Shown: positions 15,842 through 23,890 of the stretch, piece after piece | Position numbering within the stretch: the stretch's first letter is position 1 | Layout of the letters: each line of letters starts with the position of its first letter | Assembly (NCBI GenBank): GCA_037892765.1 | Contig: JBBKBW010000002.1 | Reading direction: 5' to 3' (one strand) | Length of the DNA: 64,000 nt | DNA from: Clostridium_AQ sp900552125 | GTDB lineage: Bacteria; Bacillota_I; Bacilli_A; Erysipelotrichales; Erysipelotrichaceae | The notes under the pieces: model-generated | What the model was told of the DNA's origin: nothing | What the model saw: only the letters and a program-made list of their open reading frames with translations | Database searches by the model: none | Program-made: the position numbers and the translations under genes

Positions 15842-17023
15842 ATGAATAAAAAATATTATCCAAGTGCTTTCATCTTGTACTTGAATTACTTTATACATGG
15901 AATTGGCTGTTCAATTTTAGGACAAGCTGTAATTAAAGAAATGCTGGCTGAACAATGGGGAGCTGGCGCAGGGGCCGTAGGGTCTGTTACTATGGTAGCA
16001 GCAGCATTAGGTTTAGGACGTTTGATTTCCTTACCTATTGCTGGACCATTATCAGATAAAATGGGAAGAAAGATTTCATCTTTGATTGGAGTTGCTTCTT
16101 ATGCAATCTTCTTTATCGGAATTGCGATGTCAAGTAATATGTGGATTGCATATGTTGCGGCAATTTTAGGCGGTATTGCGAACTCTTTCCTGGATACGGG
16201 TGTAATTCCTGCTTGTGTTGAAATATTAGAACCTAGATCATCACTAGCAACAATGCTTACTAAGTTCTTTATTTCTGTAGCACAGCTATTATTACCTTTT
16301 ATGTTAGGAAGTATTGCAGCTGCTAATCTATCTTATAACGTATTACTATATATAAGTGGTATTGCGATTCTTGTGATTGGTGTGTTGTTATTCTTTGCAC
16401 CACTTCCTAAACAAGAAAAGAAAGAAACAGAAAAAGCACCTTCTTTATTAGATAATATCAAAAGTGCTCATTTCTCAATAGAAAGTATTGCGCTAATCGT
16501 AATTGGATTTACATGTACGGCAACTTTCCAGCTTTGGTTAAACTGCGCACAGACGTTTGCGAAAGATATTGCTGGAGTACAGGACCCAAGCATCATGCAG
16601 ACATATTATTCTATGGGATCTTTAGCCGCAATCATCGTAACTGCGTTATTAGTATCTAAGATTAAAGGTGTACGTTTCTTATTCGTATATCCATTAGTAA
16701 CTTTAATAAGCTTAATTGCAGTATATTTTGTCCGTACTGAAGCTATCTGCTATATAGGTGCTGCTCTTGTTGGATACAGTGCAGGTGGAGTTATCCTTCA
16801 GCTTGTGACTGCAACAGCTAATGATTTATTTCCAAAAATCAAAGGTACGATCACAAGTATCGTAATGATTATGTCTAGTTTATCTAACTATACGATTTTA
16901 TCTCTTGCAGGTACAATGAATTCTGATGCTATTTTATTAATGAATATCGGAATTACTGCAGTTGGTGTTTTATTAGCATTATTTGTAAATGTACGTTTCA
17001 AAAAACTAACTTCTAATTTATAG
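15842..17023 (+). CDS. MFS transporter, YdiM/YdiN-like
   Basis: 393 residues with 12 predicted membrane helices. MFS loop 2-3 motif is GPLSDKMGRK. The N-terminal FILYLNYFIHGIGCS and IANSFLDTGVIPACVEI segments resemble E. coli YdiM/YdiN, carriers encoded beside ydiB and aroD. It probably moves shikimate, quinate or a product across the membrane; because a TRAP system is also encoded, one of the two may export the reduced end product. Spacing to ydiB is 19 nt with a GAGGAG site. Confidence 0.85.
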   Translation: MNKKYYPSAFILYLNYFIHGIGCSILGQAVIKEMLAEQWGAGAGAVGSVTMVAAALGLGRLISLPIAGPLSDKMGRKISSLIGVASYAIFFIGIAMSSNMWIAYVAAILGGIANSFLDTGVIPACVEILEPRSSLATMLTKFFISVAQLLLPFMLGSIAAANLSYNVLLYISGIAILVIGVLLFFAPLPKQEKKETEKAPSLLDNIKSAHFSIESIALIVIGFTCTATFQLWLNCAQTFAKDIAGVQDPSIMQTYYSMGSLAAIIVTALLVSKIKGVRFLFVYPLVTLISLIAVYFVRTEAICYIGAALVGYSAGGVILQLVTATANDLFPKIKGTITSIVMIMSSLSNYTILSLAGTMNSDAILLMNIGITAVGVLLALFVNVRFKKLTSNL

Positions 17024-17078
17024 AAATCAGATATTAAAATTGATATAATAAATCTATTCCGTATGAAGGAGGTATTGC

Positions 17079-17589
17079 ATGAAAATACTAAAATGGCTTG
17101 ATGATAATTTAGAAGAAACAATATTAATAGTATTATTAGTCATCATGACAGGGCTAATGGGAATCCAGATCATTAGTCGATATATTTTCAATGCGTCATT
17201 AAGCTGGTCAGAAGAATTAACACGATATCTATTCATCTGGAGTGGCTTTATCAGTATTAGTTATTGTATAAAAAAATGGATTTCCATTAAAATTGATCAA
17301 GTAATTTTATTATTGCCTAAATCAATTTATACGTATGCACAGTTAATATTGAATTGTATATTGTAATATATTCTTTGTATATTTAAGTGTGCATGCAGTG
17401 AATTTTTTACAAATGAGTTTTGAAAGCGGACAGCTTTCACCTGCTTTAGGATTGCCGATGCCTTTTGTGCAATCGGCACCTTTAGTGGGATTTATTTTAG
17501 CAAGTATACGCAGTTTTCAGCAGATTTATTTAGATGTAAAAAAAATCATGAAATCTGGTGAGAAAGAAGCGGAAGCAGGGAAGGAGTAG
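17079..17589 (+). pseudogene. TRAP transporter small permease (DctQ), frameshifted
   Basis: The first frame (17079-17366) gives 95 residues: two membrane helices with the family motif SRYIFNASLSWSEELTRY and FIWSGF. It stops at TAA 17364 inside the third helix. The +1 frame continues in register from about 17353 to 17589 (NIFFVYLSVHAVNF, then GLPMPFVQSAPLVGF and a basic tail), restoring a normal DctQ of about 168 residues. Removing one base of TTGTAATATATTC restores the frame. The intact large permease and binding protein follow, so the lesion may be recent, a sequencing error or a recoding site. GAAGGAGG precedes the ATG. Confidence 0.78.
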
Positions 17590-17593
17590 GTGT

Positions 17594-18886
17594 ATGTTAG
17601 CAATAGGTATATTAGTATTATTTACACTTTTACTTCTTTTATCTGTTCCTGTTTCATCAGCACTTGCGATTGTCGCAATTACTCCAGGAATTGTGGATCC
17701 TAACTTTCATATTTCTAGTGAATATGTAATTCGTTCCATGCTTGGAGGTATTGATTCTTTTCCATTATTAGCAGTTCCAATGTTTATTTTATCTGGAATT
17801 TTAATGGCTAAAGGTGGAGTAAGTAAACGTTTATTTGATGTATTTTCTTATTTTTTAGGAGAACATACCGCAGGTATGCCATGTGCAGTTATTGTGACAT
17901 GTTTATTTTATGGAGCTATTTCAGGAAGTGCCCCAGCTACAGTTGCGGCCGTAGGAAGTATGACGATTCCATTACTGATTCGTATGGGATATGATAAAGT
18001 ATTTGTAACAGCTCTTGTTGCTGTTGCAGGTGGATTAGGTGTCATTATACCACCTAGTATTCCATTTATTCTTTATGGAATGGCAAGTGGAGCCAGTGTT
18101 GGAAAAATGTTTATAGCCGGCATTATACCTGGTATCCTGATTGCAGCTCTATTAATGATTTATGCTATTTATCATTGTAAGATACATGGTGAAGATAAAG
18201 AAAAGATACATGCTGAAGTATCTGCTCTTCATGAAAAAGGATTTGCACGAGTATTCTTAGATAGCTTTTGGGCATTGCTGACACCTATCATTATATTAGG
18301 CTGTATTTATAGTGGTGTTGCTTCTCCAACGGAAGCAGCTGTTATTTCTGTATTCTATGCATTATTTATTTCTATGTTTGTTTATAAAACATTACATATA
18401 AAAGATTTAAAAGCTGTTTTAGTAGAAGCGATTCGAACATTTGCGCCAATCTTATTTATTTTAAGTGCTGCAGTTGCATTCTCGCGCATTATTACATTGC
18501 TGCAGATTCCTGAACTTGCTGGTGACTTCATCTTATCGAACTTCCATAGTAAAGTATCAATTCTAATTGTTATTAATATTTTATTATTGTTAGTTGGTAT
18601 GGTAATGGATACATCTCCGGCGATTCTGATTCTTACACCTATTTTATTGCCGATTGTTACAGAAATCGGTGTTGATCCAATTCAGTTTGGTATTATTATG
18701 GTAGTTAATTTGGCAATAGGATTTGTTACACCGCCAATAGGCATTAATCTGTTTGTCGCTAGTTCCTTGACAGATGTTCCGATTATGCAGATTGCTCGTA
18801 AAGCATTACCGCTGATTCTATTCTTTCTATTTGCGCTAATATTAATTACCTTTATACCACAGATTTCGTTAGCGTTGGTAGATTGA
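17594..18886 (+). CDS. TRAP transporter large permease (DctM)
   Basis: 430 residues with about 12 membrane segments. DctM features: PLLAVPMFILSGILM, GAISGSAPATVAAVGSMTIP, GGLGVIIPPSIPFILYG, SPTEAAVISV, and the C-terminal FVTPPIGINLFVASS. It is the channel subunit of a tripartite ATP-independent, sodium-driven importer for carboxylates. AAGGAG of the preceding gene end serves ATG 17594; upstream in-frame codons overlap dctQ and read as hydrophilic residues, so they are not used. With its DctQ partner frameshifted, function of the complex is in question. Confidence 0.92.
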   Translation: MLAIGILVLFTLLLLLSVPVSSALAIVAITPGIVDPNFHISSEYVIRSMLGGIDSFPLLAVPMFILSGILMAKGGVSKRLFDVFSYFLGEHTAGMPCAVIVTCLFYGAISGSAPATVAAVGSMTIPLLIRMGYDKVFVTALVAVAGGLGVIIPPSIPFILYGMASGASVGKMFIAGIIPGILIAALLMIYAIYHCKIHGEDKEKIHAEVSALHEKGFARVFLDSFWALLTPIIILGCIYSGVASPTEAAVISVFYALFISMFVYKTLHIKDLKAVLVEAIRTFAPILFILSAAVAFSRIITLLQIPELAGDFILSNFHSKVSILIVINILLLLVGMVMDTSPAILILTPILLPIVTEIGVDPIQFGIIMVVNLAIGFVTPPIGINLFVASSLTDVPIMQIARKALPLILFFLFALILITFIPQISLALVD

Positions 18887-18902
18887 AAGGAAGTAGGTAA
18901 TT

Positions 18903-19904
18903 ATGAAAAAGTTAGTAACTATCTGCTGCACATTGCTGCTTTTATGCGGCTGTAGTGAGAAAATTGAAGATAGCGCAAAAGTATCACAGAAATATCCATG
19001 GATCATTGCTACTGATTCACCTGCTGATACGGTTACGGGAATATTTGCAGAAACATTTGCAAGTGAAGTGGAACGTCTTAGCAACGGTGAAATTCAGGTT
19101 CAGGTTTATGATAATGGTACACTGGGCGGAGATCGTGAATTGATTGAAAGTTGTATGGGAAATGATATTCCATTCATTTTGCAGAATACAGCTCCTCAGA
19201 CCAACTTTATGCCAAAGCTTTCTATATTTGATTTACCTGTAGCTTATACATCCATTGATGAATTACGTAAAGTGATTGATGATGAAAGTTTTATTTCCAT
19301 GATTGAAGACATTTACCAGGAAGAAGGTCTGCATTTATTAGCTATGGGTGATCAGAATTTCCGTGTGCTTACTACTAATAAGAAAATCACAAATATTGCT
19401 GATTTGCAGGGACAAAAAATCCGTACGATGGAAAATGCAAATCATATAGCATTCTGGCAGTCTTTAGGTGCTAATCCTACACCAATGACATTCTCAGAAG
19501 TGTATATTGGTTTACAGCAGGGTACGATTGATGCACAGGAAAATCCATATGAAGTTATTGTTTCAGGAAAGATTTATGAACAGCAGGATTATGTTGTACA
19601 GACAAACCATCTACCTCATTTGTTATCTTTAATAGTAAATGATGAATTCTTTTCTAGCTTAAGTGAAGAGAATCAGAAAATTGTGGAAACTGCTGCAGAA
19701 AACGCTAAAGAGTATGCACGAGAACAAGCAGATGAACGTGTAGCTGATCGTTTAAAGACAATAACTGAAAGTGGAACACAAATCATTACATTAGATGATA
19801 CTATGATTTCACAGATTAGAAATAAAGCTAAGCCTGTTTATGAATCCATTCATGAAATAACAGGAGATGCATTATATAACGCATATGTAAAACAAATGCA
19901 TTAG
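18903..19904 (+). CDS. TRAP transporter substrate-binding lipoprotein (DctP)
   Basis: 333 residues. It is a lipoprotein: MKKLVTICCTLLLL with lipobox LLCGC, lipid Cys near residue 19. The DctP fold shows NGEIQVQVYDNGTLGGDRE, the ligand-binding Arg in LQGQKIRTMEN, TPMTFSEVYIGLQQGTIDAQENP and a C-terminal helical tail. The conserved arginine binds a substrate carboxylate, which fits shikimate or quinate. It is tethered to the outer face of the membrane and feeds DctQM. It follows dctM by 16 nt and precedes aroD by 8 nt. Confidence 0.92.
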   Translation: MKKLVTICCTLLLLCGCSEKIEDSAKVSQKYPWIIATDSPADTVTGIFAETFASEVERLSNGEIQVQVYDNGTLGGDRELIESCMGNDIPFILQNTAPQTNFMPKLSIFDLPVAYTSIDELRKVIDDESFISMIEDIYQEEGLHLLAMGDQNFRVLTTNKKITNIADLQGQKIRTMENANHIAFWQSLGANPTPMTFSEVYIGLQQGTIDAQENPYEVIVSGKIYEQQDYVVQTNHLPHLLSLIVNDEFFSSLSEENQKIVETAAENAKEYAREQADERVADRLKTITESGTQIITLDDTMISQIRNKAKPVYESIHEITGDALYNAYVKQMH

Positions 19905-19912
19905 GAGGAAGT

Positions 19913-20674
19913 ATGAATACAGTAAAGATTAGAAATATTGTAATTGGTGAAGGTATGCCAAAAATCTGTGTTCCTATTGTAGGAACAACCAAAGAAGAAC
20001 TTCTTCAGGAAGTTGAAGCATTACAGAACTTATCAGTTGATGTTGTTGAATGGCGTATGGATTGGTTCAAAGAAATTGAAAATCTAGATGCTGCTAAAGA
20101 AATGGTAAAAACATTACGTGAAGCATTAAAGGATACTGCACTTCTAGCAACTTTCCGCAGTAAAAAAGAAGGCGGGGAACTGGAAGTATCTACTGAATAT
20201 TATGTTGCATTAAATAAAGCTATCGTAGATAGCGGTTGTGCAGATTTGATCGATGTAGAACTTTTTACTGGTGAGACAGAAGTCAATGATATTGTTACAT
20301 ATGCTCACGAACATGGTGTAAAAGTAATTATGTCAAATCATGATTTTGATAAAACACCCTCTTATGATGAAATCTTAACTCGTTTAAAAGCTATGCAGAG
20401 CTTAGATGCAGATATACCTAAGATTGCAGTTATGCCGACATGTAAAAAAGATGTCTTGATACTATTACAGGCAACAAATGAAATGCATGAAACTTATGCA
20501 GATCGCCCAATTATTACAATGTCTATGGCAGGTACTGGAGTTATTTCCAGATTATGCGGTGAAGTATTTGGATCTGCACTTACATTTGGGGCAGCTAAAA
20601 AAGCTAGTGCACCAGGGCAGATGAATGTTGAAGATCTACATACTGTTCTTACACTATTACACAAAAGCTTATAA
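19913..20674 (+). CDS. aroD: type I 3-dehydroquinate dehydratase
   Basis: 253 residues, class I (Schiff-base) enzyme. Catalytic His is in VIMSNHDFDKTPS and the Schiff-base Lys in PKIAVMPT, with substrate contacts VDVVEWRMDWF, ATFRSKKEGGE and SMAGTGVISRLCGEVFGSALTFG. It interconverts 3-dehydroquinate and 3-dehydroshikimate. No separate aroB, aroA or aroC is in the window, so in this operon it probably links quinate- and shikimate-derived intermediates, although it may also serve biosynthesis. A GGAGG site overlaps the end of dctP. Confidence 0.94.
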   Translation: MNTVKIRNIVIGEGMPKICVPIVGTTKEELLQEVEALQNLSVDVVEWRMDWFKEIENLDAAKEMVKTLREALKDTALLATFRSKKEGGELEVSTEYYVALNKAIVDSGCADLIDVELFTGETEVNDIVTYAHEHGVKVIMSNHDFDKTPSYDEILTRLKAMQSLDADIPKIAVMPTCKKDVLILLQATNEMHETYADRPIITMSMAGTGVISRLCGEVFGSALTFGAAKKASAPGQMNVEDLHTVLTLLHKSL

Positions 20675-20682
20675 TATCTGAT

Positions 20683-20708
20683 GAAGACACTAGAATGTGT
20701 CTTCTTTT
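20683..20708 (+). terminator. intrinsic terminator of the shikimate/quinate operon
   Basis: GAAGACAC / GTGTCTTC 8-bp stem, 6-nt loop, followed by TTTTGTT. Confidence 0.72.
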
Positions 20709-20729
20709 GTTAGTATGCCGGAAAATCTA

Positions 20730-20758
20730 TTGCATAAAAAATTGAAAAAAGGTAAAAT
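20730..20758 (+). promoter_or_regulatory. promoter of the nfnAB pair
   Basis: TTGCAT (20730-20735), 17-nt spacer, TAAAAT (20753-20758). A perfect short repeat CATTTTC-N3-GAAAATG at 20778-20794 lies in the leader just after the predicted start and may be an operator. Confidence 0.5.
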
Positions 20759-20817
20759 AGAAACGTTAGAAGTGATTCATTTTCAACGAAAATGAAAATT
20801 TTCAGGAAGGAGAAGCT

Positions 20818-21660
20818 ATGTATAAAATTTTAGAGAAGACCAGTTTAAATCCTACTGTAACAAAGATGGTTGTAGAGGCTCCTGCAGTTGCGAAAAAAGC
20901 CTTAGCAGGACAGTTTATTATCTTACGTGTACGCGAAGATGGGGAACGTATTCCTTTAACGATTGCGGACTATGATCGCGATAAAGGTACAATTACTATC
21001 ATTTTCCAGATTGTTGGGAAAACAACAATGTTATTAAACGAATTACAAGAAGGGGAATATATCCTTGACTTTGTTGGTCCTTTAGGAAATCCTTCTCATG
21101 TGGATGGCTTAAAGAAAGTATGTGTAATTGGTGGAGGAGTTGGTTGTGCGATTGCTTATCCAACTGCGAAAGCACTTTATGAAAACGGTAGTGAAGTAAC
21201 CGTTATTACTGGATTTAGAAATAAAGACCTTGTAATCTTAGAAGATGAATTTAAACAAGTATCTCATCATGCTTATTTAGTAAGTGATGATGGAAGTACT
21301 GGTGTTAAAGGTTTAGTTACAAATGTGTTAGAAGAATTAATTGAAAAAGGTGAAACATTTGATGAAGTCATTGCGATTGGACCACTAATCATGATGAAAT
21401 TTGTTTGTCAGCTGACTAAAAAATATGGTATTAAGACAATTGTTTCAATGAATCCAATTATGATTGATGGTACTGGAATGTGTGGAGGCTGTCGTTTAAC
21501 TGTTGGCGGCGAAACAAAATTTGCTTGTGTAGATGGACCGGATTTTGATGGTCATCTAGTTGATTTTGATGAAGCTATGTCAAGAGGTGCAACATATCGT
21601 GATTTTGAAGCGCATGCTAGAGATGAAGCATGTAATCTTATGAAAAAGGAGGTACGCTAA
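20818..21660 (+). CDS. nfnA: NfnA-like ferredoxin-NADP oxidoreductase alpha subunit (SudB)
   Basis: 280 residues. It has an N-terminal FAD-binding barrel (GERIPLTIADYD), an NAD-binding Rossmann part (VCVIGGGVGCAIAYPTAK) and a C-terminal [2Fe-2S] cluster with cysteines in GTGMCGGCRLTVGG and KFACVDGP. This is the layout of NfnA/SudB and of PyrK-type electron-transfer subunits. Pairing with the GltD-like gene one base downstream identifies it as the small subunit of NADH-dependent ferredoxin:NADP oxidoreductase, a cytosolic electron-bifurcating transhydrogenase. GGAAGGAG precedes the ATG. Confidence 0.88.
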   Translation: MYKILEKTSLNPTVTKMVVEAPAVAKKALAGQFIILRVREDGERIPLTIADYDRDKGTITIIFQIVGKTTMLLNELQEGEYILDFVGPLGNPSHVDGLKKVCVIGGGVGCAIAYPTAKALYENGSEVTVITGFRNKDLVILEDEFKQVSHHAYLVSDDGSTGVKGLVTNVLEELIEKGETFDEVIAIGPLIMMKFVCQLTKKYGIKTIVSMNPIMIDGTGMCGGCRLTVGGETKFACVDGPDFDGHLVDFDEAMSRGATYRDFEAHARDEACNLMKKEVR

Positions 21661-21661
21661 T

Positions 21662-23047
21662 ATGGCTAATATGTCCTTGAAAAAAGTAGAAATGCCTGTT
21701 CAGGATGGAGAAGTTAGAAGAAATAATTTTGATGAAGTAGCATTGGGATATACAAAAGAAATGGCTATGGAAGAAGCTGAACGTTGTCTTCATTGTCCAA
21801 CGAAACCATGTATTAGCGGCTGTCCAGTAGCAGTTAATATTCCTGATTTTATTGAACAGGTAAAAGAAGGGAATTTTGAAGAAGCTTATCAGATCATCCG
21901 AGAAACTAGCTCTTTACCAGCAGTATGCGGACGTGTTTGCCCTCAGGAAAAACAATGTGAGGCAAAATGTGTACGTGGCATCAAAGGTGAATCTGTAGGT
22001 ATTGGACGCCTAGAACGCTTCGTGGCTGACTGGCATCGTGAAAACGTAAAAGAAGAAGTAAAACGCCCTGAAAGCAATGGACATAAGGTTGCGGTTGTTG
22101 GAGCTGGACCTGCAGGTCTTACTTGCGCAGGAGATTTAGCTAAAAAAGGATATCAAGTATCTGTATTTGAAGCATTACATGTTGCAGGTGGCGTTTTGAT
22201 GTATGGTATTCCTGAATTCCGTCTTCCTAAAGCTGTTGTACAAAATGAAATTGATGGTTTAAAACAGATGGGTGTCGATATTCAGACAAATATGGTAATC
22301 GGCCGCAGTGAATCAGTAGATGATTTATTTGAACAAGGTTATGAGTCTGTCTTCATTGGAAGCGGCGCAGGTCTTCCAAATTTTATGAATATGCCAGGAG
22401 AAAACCTAAAAGGTGTTTATTCAGCAAATGAATTTTTAACTCGCTGTAACTTGATGAAAGCATATAAAGATGGTGTGGATACACCAATCCAGCATCCAAA
22501 AAGAGCAGTAATCGTAGGTGGTGGTAATGTTGCGATGGATGCAGCTCGCTGTGCTAAACGTTTAGGTGTAGAAGAAGTTACAATCGTATATCGTCGTAGT
22601 ATGGAAGAACTTCCTGCTCGTAAGGAAGAAGTAGAACATGCTATGGAAGAAGGCATTATCTTCAAGCTTCTTACAAATCCAGTACGTGTACTTGGTGATG
22701 AAAACGGCTGGGTATGCGGTATGGAATGCGTTTCTATGGAATTAGGTGAACCTGATGCAAGCGGCAGACGTCGTCCTGTAGAAATCAAAGGAAGCAATTT
22801 TGTGATTGATGTGGATTGTATGATCATGGCAATTGGTACTTCTCCAAATCCGCTTATTCGTTCAACAACAAAAGGTTTGGAAACTAATAAAAAAGGCTGT
22901 CTGATTACGGATGATAATGGTACAACAACTCGTGAAGGTGTATTTGCGGGAGGAGATGCTGTAACAGGTGCAGCAACGGTTATCTTAGCTATGGGTGCAG
23001 GTAAGACTGCAGCAAAAGCAATTGATGAATATATACAAAATAAATAG
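21662..23047 (+). CDS. nfnB: NfnB-like NADPH-dependent oxidoreductase large subunit (GltD/SudA family)
   Basis: 461 residues. The N-terminal helical domain carries two [4Fe-4S] cysteine clusters (ERCLHCPTKPCISGCPV and CGRVCPQEKQCEAKC). The FAD motif is GAGPAGLTCAGDLAKKGY, the NADPH motif GGGNVAMDAARCA and the C-terminal FAD motif GVFAGGDAVTGAATVI. No large glutamate synthase subunit is nearby; the partner is NfnA, so NfnB is preferred over GltB/D. It would couple NADH and ferredoxin oxidation to NADPH production, supplying or draining electrons for fermentation and possibly for the adjacent reductase. A GGAGG site sits in the 3' end of nfnA. Confidence 0.88.
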   Translation: MANMSLKKVEMPVQDGEVRRNNFDEVALGYTKEMAMEEAERCLHCPTKPCISGCPVAVNIPDFIEQVKEGNFEEAYQIIRETSSLPAVCGRVCPQEKQCEAKCVRGIKGESVGIGRLERFVADWHRENVKEEVKRPESNGHKVAVVGAGPAGLTCAGDLAKKGYQVSVFEALHVAGGVLMYGIPEFRLPKAVVQNEIDGLKQMGVDIQTNMVIGRSESVDDLFEQGYESVFIGSGAGLPNFMNMPGENLKGVYSANEFLTRCNLMKAYKDGVDTPIQHPKRAVIVGGGNVAMDAARCAKRLGVEEVTIVYRRSMEELPARKEEVEHAMEEGIIFKLLTNPVRVLGDENGWVCGMECVSMELGEPDASGRRRPVEIKGSNFVIDVDCMIMAIGTSPNPLIRSTTKGLETNKKGCLITDDNGTTTREGVFAGGDAVTGAATVILAMGAGKTAAKAIDEYIQNK

Positions 23048-23111
23048 GATTTGTATCTTTTTGTAAAATATTCGAAAATAAAAGAAACCTGAAAAGAATA
23101 TGCTGGAAGGG

Positions 23112-23140
23112 TTTACAACAATATGTGAAAATGGTACAAT
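23112..23140 (+). promoter_or_regulatory. sigma-A promoter of a candidate small RNA
   Basis: TTTACA (23112-23117), 17-nt spacer, TACAAT (23135-23140): five of six matches in both hexamers. No gene start follows before a terminator. Confidence 0.6.
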
Positions 23141-23146
23141 ATGTTC

Positions 23147-23299
23147 AAGAAATAAGTACCTTATTTCGGTTATCATGATATTGGCTCTATCTTGATAACA
23201 AGTGAATTTTGTGTTTCACATAACACGATTTCATTCATTTATCATATCGATTTCCTTTCGATAACCTATTAAAAAAGATGTGGCTTCACATCTTTTTTA
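23147..23299 (+). ncRNA. candidate structured small RNA (about 150 nt), unassigned
   Basis: The stretch between nfnB and the small membrane protein gene has its own promoter and a terminator but no reading frame longer than 6 codons. Predicted pairing includes a 5' hairpin AAATAAG-TAC-CTTATTT (23150-23166), a long-range 7-bp stem GGTTATC (23168-23174) / GATAACC (23260-23266), an inner stem ATGATA (23175-23180) / TATCAT (23240-23245), and a terminator. This long rod with an asymmetric interior loop recalls regulatory RNAs such as 6S RNA, but no family signature is recognised. An untranslated remnant of a gene leader is the alternative. Confidence 0.5.
23271..23298 (+). terminator. strong intrinsic terminator of the candidate RNA
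   Basis: Perfect 12-bp stem AAAAAAGATGTG / CACATCTTTTTT with a GCTT tetraloop. Confidence 0.82.
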
Positions 23300-23368
23300 T
23301 ATTTTGTGAATTATTTATTTAAGTTGTTTTTATACTGGTTTTCTGTTATCCTTTTTTTAGGTGATCAT

Positions 23369-23611
23369 ATGAAAATTAAAACGAACTCTTTAATTATATG
23401 TGGGATTATCGGAATTATTTTATTGTTTCTAATATCCTTATGGATTCCGGCGTTTCAGATAATTGCGAAAGCAGGAGCTTTATTCATCTATGCTTTTGTG
23501 AATTATGTACAGATTAAAGAAATGAAGAAAAAAGGTCAGCCTGTAGATAAGGCGATTTTATTTACTGTGGCAGTATTGGTCATCGTTGGATATTTATTGT
23601 TTTTTTACTAA
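23369..23611 (+). CDS. small hypothetical membrane protein
   Basis: 80 residues with two or three membrane helices: about residues 8-40 (IICGIIGIILLFLISLW and AKAGALFIYAFVNYV), a charged loop EMKKKGQPVDK, then ILFTVAVLVIVGYLLFF to the end. TAGGTGAT lies a few nt before ATG 23369. The frame is open back to 23306, but that start has no ribosome binding site and lies next to the terminator. No family is recognised. Confidence 0.65.
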   Translation: MKIKTNSLIICGIIGIILLFLISLWIPAFQIIAKAGALFIYAFVNYVQIKEMKKKGQPVDKAILFTVAVLVIVGYLLFFY

Positions 23612-23629
23612 AGAAATATCGATTAATGA

Positions 23630-23659
23630 TTGACAATGTAGTATCAAATTCGCTATACT
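23630..23659 (+). promoter_or_regulatory. promoter of the leuS T-box leader
   Basis: Consensus TTGACA (23630-23635), 18-nt spacer, TATACT (23654-23659). Confidence 0.65.
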
Positions 23660-23665
23660 TATGAA

Positions 23666-23870
23666 GTAAAAGCTGAGAATTAAAGTAGTACCTTGTGGAA
23701 GTGTCACAGAGAGTCGATGGGGCTGAGAATCGATACATGAAAGCAGGAGAACTTGTTAAGGAGCTGAGAAATCCGTATCTTCGCGTTAAGAAGGAATGAG
23801 TGCACTTTTCAAGTGAACTAAGGTGGTACCGCGTTAATGATAACGTCCTTAGAGATAAGGGCGTTTTTTA
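23666..23870 (+). promoter_or_regulatory. T-box leader of leuS (leucine specifier likely CTT)
   Basis: The T-box sequence AGGTGGTACCGCG is at 23821-23833, preceded by paired TGCACTTTTCAAGTGAAC-type stem sequence and followed by a terminator AACGTCCTTA / TAAGGGCGTT (23842-23865) with a T run. In stem I the sequence GAGAACTTG places CTT (Leu) at 23752-23754 in a plausible specifier position. Uncharged tRNA-Leu would stabilise the antiterminator and switch on leuS. The T-box is certain; the exact specifier is inferred from position and from the gene controlled. Confidence 0.92.
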
Positions 23871-23890
23871 TTTGTAAAGGAGATGCAGAA

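Noticed and set aside
17353..17370. Programmed +1 frameshift in dctQ
   Set aside because: The site UUG-UAA-U does not resemble the known prfB-type signal and no stimulatory structure is evident; an ordinary indel is simpler.
18955..19143. 62-codon frame inside dctP
   Set aside because: Out-of-frame shadow of a clear TRAP binding protein gene, without a ribosome binding site.
22417..22827. 136-codon antisense frame in nfnB
   Set aside because: Antisense shadow of a highly conserved flavoprotein; low-complexity Ser/Thr/Pro composition typical of reverse frames.
23306..23368. Extended N-terminus of the small membrane protein
   Set aside because: The upstream start has no ribosome binding site and immediately follows a strong terminator; ATG 23369 with TAGGTGAT is better.
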